DNA of 5,740 nucleotides from Alphaproteobacteria bacterium (GTDB lineage: Bacteria; Pseudomonadota; Alphaproteobacteria; UBA7887), in NCBI GenBank assembly GCA_028289725.1, contig JANQOH010000296.1, forward strand, positions 1 to 5,740. Direction: 5' to 3'. The position numbers were made by a program, and so were the translations under genes. Below are positions 5,576-5,740 of this stretch, one piece after another. Under the pieces are notes generated by a model. The model was not told the DNA's origin, searched no databases, and worked only from the letters and a program-made list of their open reading frames with translations. Within the stretch, counting starts at the first letter, position 1. The number at the start of each line of letters is the position of its first letter.

Positions 5576-5740
5576 TCACGCCGGAAGTTTGCGCGCAACC
5601 AAGCGGGCCCAGTAGCTCGCGCCAAGCGAAAGAATGTCGTCGTTGAAGTCGTAGGCCGGGTTGTGCACCTGGCATGAGCCTTCGCCGGCGCCGTTGCCGA
5701 TGCGGATGTAAGCGCCGGGACACGCTTCGAGCATGTAGCT
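5576..5740 (-). CDS. C-terminal fragment of an M20-family (M20D, hippurate hydrolase-like) amidohydrolase (5' end outside window)
   Basis: Only the last 54 residues and a TGA stop are present; the frame is open at the window edge. The segment SYMLEACPGAYIRIGNG, then CQVHNPAYDFNDDILSLGASYWARLV, is the typical end of M20D amidohydrolases such as hippurate hydrolase, N-acyl-amino-acid hydrolases and auxin-conjugate hydrolases. The histidine of VHNPAYDFND (fragment residue 26, codon 5663-5665) matches the last conserved metal-site histidine of the family. These are cytoplasmic metal-dependent enzymes cleaving N-acyl amino acids. Substrate cannot be told from this end. It is convergent with the lipoprotein gene, 22 bp between stops, with no visible terminator. 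A Cys replaces the usual Arg in the 'EARPGAY' stretch. Confidence 0.88.
   Translation of the reverse strand, partial: SYMLEACPGAYIRIGNGAGEGSCQVHNPAYDFNDDILSLGASYWARLVARKLPA

Noticed and set aside
1..5740. An undescribed multi-gene defence, mobile or biosynthetic system
   Set aside because: All seven genes fall into general families or stand alone. No nuclease, reverse transcriptase, transposase, integrase, repeat array or tight unusual operon is visible.

Overview
The window is a 5.7-kb piece of a GC-rich bacterial chromosome. Gene content and protein style suggest an alphaproteobacterium, perhaps near Rhodospirillales or a neighbouring order: an orphan Gfa/CENP-V-type zinc protein, soluble multi-PAS cyclic-di-GMP enzymes, and an EAL protein carrying a shortened, degenerate GGDEF region. 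This assignment is inferred from protein resemblance only. No mobile element, tRNA, rRNA, CRISPR array, phage gene or origin was seen.

Layout, left to right: (1) the last 47 codons of a plus-strand medium-chain dehydrogenase/quinone oxidoreductase (3-146); (2) a minus-strand Gfa-family zinc protein (159-629), convergent with it; (3) a minus-strand PAS-PAS-GGDEF diguanylate cyclase (764-2125); (4) a minus-strand PAS / degenerate GGDEF / EAL phosphodiesterase (2289-3977); (5) a minus-strand glyoxalase-fold (VOC) protein (4172-4714); (6) a divergent plus-strand predicted lipoprotein (4921-5553); (7) the last 54 codons of a minus-strand M20-family amidohydrolase (5576-5740).

The central theme is cyclic-di-GMP turnover. 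Two adjacent co-oriented genes encode opposing enzymes, one predicted to make the messenger (intact GGDEF and RxxD product-inhibition site) and one predicted to destroy it (all recognisable EAL catalytic residues present). Both have N-terminal PAS sensory domains and no visible membrane segment, so both probably sense cytoplasmic signals. The gaps between minus-strand genes are 95 to 195 bp, so the four need not form one operon. Two inverted repeats lie upstream of the EAL gene and another lies between the two cyclic-di-GMP genes.

The flanking genes (oxidoreductase, Gfa-like, VOC, amidohydrolase) look like general small-molecule metabolism or detoxification, with no obvious mechanistic link to cyclic-di-GMP. 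I see no convincing undescribed multi-gene system. The most interesting points are the degenerate GGDEF region in the EAL protein, the cysteine cluster in the cyclase's first PAS domain, the hairpins, and the unassigned lipoprotein.
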